Of a stretch of 8,165 nucleotides of DNA, positions 5,727-8,165 are shown piece after piece. A program made the position numbers and the translations under genes. Under the pieces are notes generated by a model. The model was not told where the DNA came from. It saw only the letters and a list, made by a program, of their open reading frames with translations, and did no database searches. The stretch is from JAOUEE01 sp051011595 (lineage in GTDB: Bacteria > Actinomycetota > Acidimicrobiia > Acidimicrobiales > SHLQ01), in assembly GCA_051011595.1 (NCBI GenBank), contig JBPCTQ010000079.1, positions 1 through 8,165 of the forward strand. The letters are read 5' to 3'. The stretch's first letter is position 1, and every line of letters starts with the position of its first letter.

Positions 5727-6322
5727 GGTTTGGACACGTACGGCGTGTCGGCGACGTACCAGCGCCAGGGCAGGTCGGCCCCCTTGGACAGGCCGATACG
5801 AGTGGTCTGCACCGGATTCGCCGGTGGTGTCGTTCCCCCGTCACCGACGATGACCGCACCGAGGGGGTCGGTGACATCAACGCCGTTGTGGTCGCCGTCG
5901 ATGCCCAGCGCCTGACAGAGTTTGGCCGGACCGTTGGTGAGATCGGGCGGGCGCCGGGCCTTGGGGCGGGCGGCGCGCATCGCGTCGATGCCGGTGAGCG
6001 GCTCGATGCCCCGCAACAGCAGTGCCGAACAGGTTCCCCGCGGCCCACACACCACATTGGCGCACCAGTGCATGCCGTAGGTGAAGTACACGTACAGGTG
6101 GCCGGCCGCCCCGAACATGACCTCGGTGCGGGGGGTGATACCGCGAAACCCGTGGCTTCCGGGGTCGTCGGTGCCCTCGTAGGCCTCGACCTCCACGATC
6201 CGGCCCGACCGGTCGCCCACCTCGATGACCTTGTTCAACAGGTCCGGCGCGATGTCGGTGGCGCGACCTTCGAAAAAGCAGCGAGGGAGCGGTTCGACGT
6301 CAGTCACCGACGCGTTGCGCAT
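5723..6322 (-). CDS. mpg: 3-methyladenine DNA glycosylase (AAG/Mpg family)
   Basis: Base-excision-repair enzyme that removes alkylated and deaminated purines such as 3-methyladenine and hypoxanthine from DNA. The 199-residue product matches the alkyladenine DNA glycosylase family throughout: LPRCFFEGRATDIAPDLLN near the start, GRIVEVEAYEG with catalytic Glu46 (human AAG Glu125) and Tyr48, His57 in DPGSHG, TPRTEVMFG, YVYFTYGMHWCAN (Tyr79, Asn89) and LLLR (Arg104). The reading frame stays open upstream to 6526, but that part lies wholly inside argH and does not resemble the family. The start is ATG 6322, overlapping argH by 23 nt; GTG 6307, overlapping by 8 nt, is the alternative. Neither has a clear ribosome binding site, so coupling to argH translation is likely. 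The stop overlaps the Nudix start. In Mycobacterium tuberculosis mpg is next to tyrS, so the neighbourhood is partly conserved. Confidence 0.95.
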   Translation of the reverse strand: MRNASVTDVEPLPRCFFEGRATDIAPDLLNKVIEVGDRSGRIVEVEAYEGTDDPGSHGFRGITPRTEVMFGAAGHLYVYFTYGMHWCANVVCGPRGTCSALLLRGIEPLTGIDAMRAARPKARRPPDLTNGPAKLCQALGIDGDHNGVDVTDPLGAVIVGDGGTTPPANPVQTTRIGLSKGADLPWRWYVADTPYVSKP

Positions 6323-7766
6323 CGTGGTCGAGCAGCTGGGCGAAGGCTCCGCGCTGGGCCGGCCACGGTTCGGGTCCACCACCACCGGGAGTGGTTCGGC
6401 GAGCGACGGCGGCACCCGGCGCCAGGAAAGCGGCCGCCTCGGCTCCCAGACGATCGTCGGCCGCCACCATGGCCACGAATCCCTCACCGGTCTCGTCAGC
6501 GGCGAGGGCGTCTCGAACGAGCCCACCGACCACGCTGTGGGCCTCGCGGAAGGGCATTCCCTGTTCGACCAGATACTCGGCCAGGTCGATGGCGGCCGCG
6601 AAGGGAGAGTCGGCCGAAGCGGCCATCGCCTGGGGCCGGAACGTCAGTGTGGCCATCATGCCGTCGAGGGCCAGCAGGGTGAGCTGCACGGTGTCACAAC
6701 TGTCGAACAGGGCCTCCTTGTCCTCCTGGAGGTCCTTGTTGTAGGCCAGCGGCAGTCCTTTGAGGGTTGCCAACAGACCGGTGAGGTTGCCGATGAGTCG
6801 CCCGGCCTTGCCCCGCGCCTGTTCGGCGATGTCGGGGTTCTTCTTCTGGGGCAACATCGAGGATCCGGTCGAGAACCCGTCATCGAGCGCCACGAAACCG
6901 AACTCGGCGGTCGACCACAGGATCAGCTCTTCGCCGATTCGCGACAGGTGCACGCCCAGCAGCGACAGGGCGAAGAGTGCCTCGACCACAAAATCACGAT
7001 CGGACACGGCGTCGAGGCTGTTGTCGAAGGTGACGGGGAAACCGAGCTCGGCGGCCGACTTTGCCGGGTCGAGCGGCAACGACGACCCCGCCAGGGCACC
7101 GGCGCCCAGGGGCGACACATCACCCCGTCGGCGGGTGTCGAGTAAACGGTCGACGTCGCGGGCCAGTGCCCAACCGTGGGCCAGGAGATGATGGGACAAC
7201 AACACTGGTTGGGCCTGCTGCAGGTGCGTGTAACCCGGCAGATAAGTGGATCCGGCAGCATCGGCCTGGGCCAGCAGGGTGCGCTGGAAACCGATCACCA
7301 ACTGGGCAATGACCGTGAGCTCGTCGCGAAGCCACAACCGCAGGTCGGTGGCGACCTGGTCGTTGCGACTCCGGCCAGTGTGGAGTTTGGCTCCGGGCCC
7401 GCCGGCCAGTTCGGTGACCCGCCGCTCGACAGCGGTATGGATGTCCTCGTCGCTCGGCATGAACGTGAAGGTGCCACTGCTCATCTCGTGCTCGCCATGA
7501 TCGAGCGCCCCGAGCACAGTGGTGACCTCGTCGGCCGCCAACAATCCGACCGACCCCAGCATGGTGACGTGGGCCCGTGACCCGGCGATGTCGTGACGGA
7601 ACAGCCGCCGATCGAAGGGCAGGCTGTCGTTGAGCGCCTGCAACGCTTCGGCAGGCCCGCCCTCAAAGCGCCCGTGCCATAACTCCCGGGGCTCGTCGCC
7701 GCTTCGCAACTCCTCGCGCCCGGCCTCCCGAGACTCGTCGCCGCTTCGCCCGACTTCGTCGCTCAC
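6300..7766 (-). CDS. argH: argininosuccinate lyase
   Basis: Catalyses the last step of arginine synthesis, splitting argininosuccinate into arginine and fumarate; a cytoplasmic homotetramer of the fumarase/aspartase superfamily. The 488-residue product shows WHGRFEGGPAEAL (30-42), FDRRLFRHDIAGSRAH (51-66), TGRSRNDQVATD (130-141), GYTHLQQAQP (178-187, catalytic His181) and the superfamily signature GSSMLPQKKNPD (301-312, with the serine loop). It is some 20-30 residues longer than is usual because of an Arg/Glu/Gly-rich N-terminal extension (1-28) holding a 14-residue direct repeat. The start is GTG 7764-7766, overlapping the argG stop as GTGA, with GGGG 6-7 nt before it. No Met codon occurs before residue 69, so a shorter start would need a rare TTG. 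The stop (6300-6302) lies inside the start of mpg. Confidence 0.97.
   Translation of the reverse strand: MSDEVGRSGDESREAGREELRSGDEPRELWHGRFEGGPAEALQALNDSLPFDRRLFRHDIAGSRAHVTMLGSVGLLAADEVTTVLGALDHGEHEMSSGTFTFMPSDEDIHTAVERRVTELAGGPGAKLHTGRSRNDQVATDLRLWLRDELTVIAQLVIGFQRTLLAQADAAGSTYLPGYTHLQQAQPVLLSHHLLAHGWALARDVDRLLDTRRRGDVSPLGAGALAGSSLPLDPAKSAAELGFPVTFDNSLDAVSDRDFVVEALFALSLLGVHLSRIGEELILWSTAEFGFVALDDGFSTGSSMLPQKKNPDIAEQARGKAGRLIGNLTGLLATLKGLPLAYNKDLQEDKEALFDSCDTVQLTLLALDGMMATLTFRPQAMAASADSPFAAAIDLAEYLVEQGMPFREAHSVVGGLVRDALAADETGEGFVAMVAADDRLGAEAAAFLAPGAAVARRTTPGGGGPEPWPAQRGAFAQLLDHDAQRVGD
7683..7749 (-). repeat. 42-bp-period direct repeat in the argH 5' end
   Basis: Two 25-nt copies (7683-7707 and 7725-7749 on the plus strand) differ at only two positions and lie 42 bp, or 14 codons, apart. 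They encode RSGDESRE and RSGDEPRE, separated by AGREEL, in the N-terminal extension of ArgH that precedes the family's conserved WxGRF start. The copies are in frame. Confidence 0.85.
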
Positions 7767-8165
7767 GACGATCCCCGTTTGGCGGCCAGGTTGCGCAGCC
7801 GCAGGGCGTTCAGTTTGATGAATCCTTCGGCGTCGGCCTGGTCATAAGCCCCTTGGTCCTCTTCGAAGGTGGCGATTCGTTCGTCGAACAGCGACTCGTC
7901 GCTTCGGCGCCCGACCACGTCGACATTGCCCTTGTAGAGCTTCACCCGGACGTCGCCGTTGACGTGAGCCTGGCTGTGATCGATGGCCACCTGGAGCATC
8001 TCGCGCTCGGGGCTCCACCAGTACCCGTTGTAGATCAGCTCGGCGTACCGAGGCATGAGCTCGTCCTTGAGATGGGCCACCTCACGATCGAGGGTGATCG
8101 ATTCGATGGCCCGGTGGGCTCGCAACATGATCGTCCCCCCCGGTGTCTCGTAGGCGCCGCGGGAC
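7763..8165 (-). CDS. argG: argininosuccinate synthase, C-terminal part (partial)
   Basis: ATP-dependent enzyme joining citrulline and aspartate to form argininosuccinate, the step before ArgH. Only the last ~134 codons are inside the window; the reading frame is open to the right edge, so the Met at 8126-8128 is internal and not the start. Visible family motifs are RGAYETPGGTI just before that Met, then HRAIESITLDRE, YAELIYNGYWWSPERE, VRVKLYKGNVDVVGRRSDESL and YDQADAEGFIKL. These belong to the C-terminal half of ArgG, which is about 400 residues in full. The TGA stop (7763-7765) overlaps the argH GTG start, indicating translational coupling. The operon promoter, and any ArgR operator, would lie beyond the window. 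Confidence 0.95.
   Translation of the reverse strand, partial: SRGAYETPGGTIMLRAHRAIESITLDREVAHLKDELMPRYAELIYNGYWWSPEREMLQVAIDHSQAHVNGDVRVKLYKGNVDVVGRRSDESLFDERIATFEEDQGAYDQADAEGFIKLNALRLRNLAAKRGSS

Noticed and set aside
6323..6526. Upstream extension of mpg to an in-frame start at 6526
   Set aside because: The extra 68 codons lie entirely within argH in another frame, and family similarity begins only after the Met at 6322.
7893..7915. Segment of argG (codons for GRRSDES) resembling the argH repeat
   Set aside because: About 19 of 23 bases match, but the argG residues are part of the family's own conserved region. The likeness may be chance among GC-rich Arg/Ser/Asp/Glu codons.

Overview
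The window is high-GC bacterial chromosome of ordinary housekeeping content. The 5' end of a 16S rRNA gene (minus strand, at the left edge) has the wording usual for Actinomycetota. The gene content agrees: argG-argH followed by mpg and tyrS, a class A penicillin-binding protein (PBP) with PASTA domains, frequent GTG starts and overlapping genes. A deep-branching actinobacterial group such as Acidimicrobiia is plausible but cannot be proved from this sequence.

Layout, left to right. (1) Positions 1-121 hold the first ~121 nt of 16S rRNA, read leftwards. Positions 122-549 hold no protein gene. They contain the rRNA control region: a sigma70-type promoter (-35 TTGTCA, 17-bp spacer, -10 TAACTT, minus strand), then a ~330-nt leader with a boxB-like hairpin next to a boxA antitermination sequence. 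(2) tyrS (550-1818, minus) lies directly upstream of the rRNA promoter and points the same way. (3) An 84-bp divergent gap separates tyrS from a plus-strand class A PBP gene (1903-4410). The PBP has a GT51 transglycosylase domain, a transpeptidase domain, two PASTA repeats and a Pro-rich, acid-ended tail. Its N-terminus looks like a lipoprotein signal. (4) The PBP gene meets the next gene tail to tail, with stop codons overlapping by 4 nt. (5) From 4407 to the right edge, five minus-strand genes form a tightly packed operon, in transcription order: argG (partial) > argH > mpg (3-methyladenine DNA glycosylase) > Nudix hydrolase > an unrecognised single-pass membrane protein. Junctions are GTGA, a 23-nt (or 8-nt) overlap, ATGA and a 15-nt gap.

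How the genes relate. ArgG and ArgH carry out the last two steps of arginine synthesis. Mpg and the Nudix protein are translationally linked to them but belong to base repair and probably nucleotide or metabolite clean-up. TyrRS and the rRNA operon are both translation functions. The PBP builds peptidoglycan. The argH-mpg-tyrS neighbourhood resembles one known in other Actinomycetota; here the unknown membrane protein and the oppositely oriented PBP gene lie inside it.

I found no mobile element, CRISPR array, tRNA or clear novel system. The points most worth a second look are the lipoprotein-like signal on the PBP, a 14-residue direct repeat in an N-terminal extension of ArgH, and the unrecognised membrane protein at the end of the operon.
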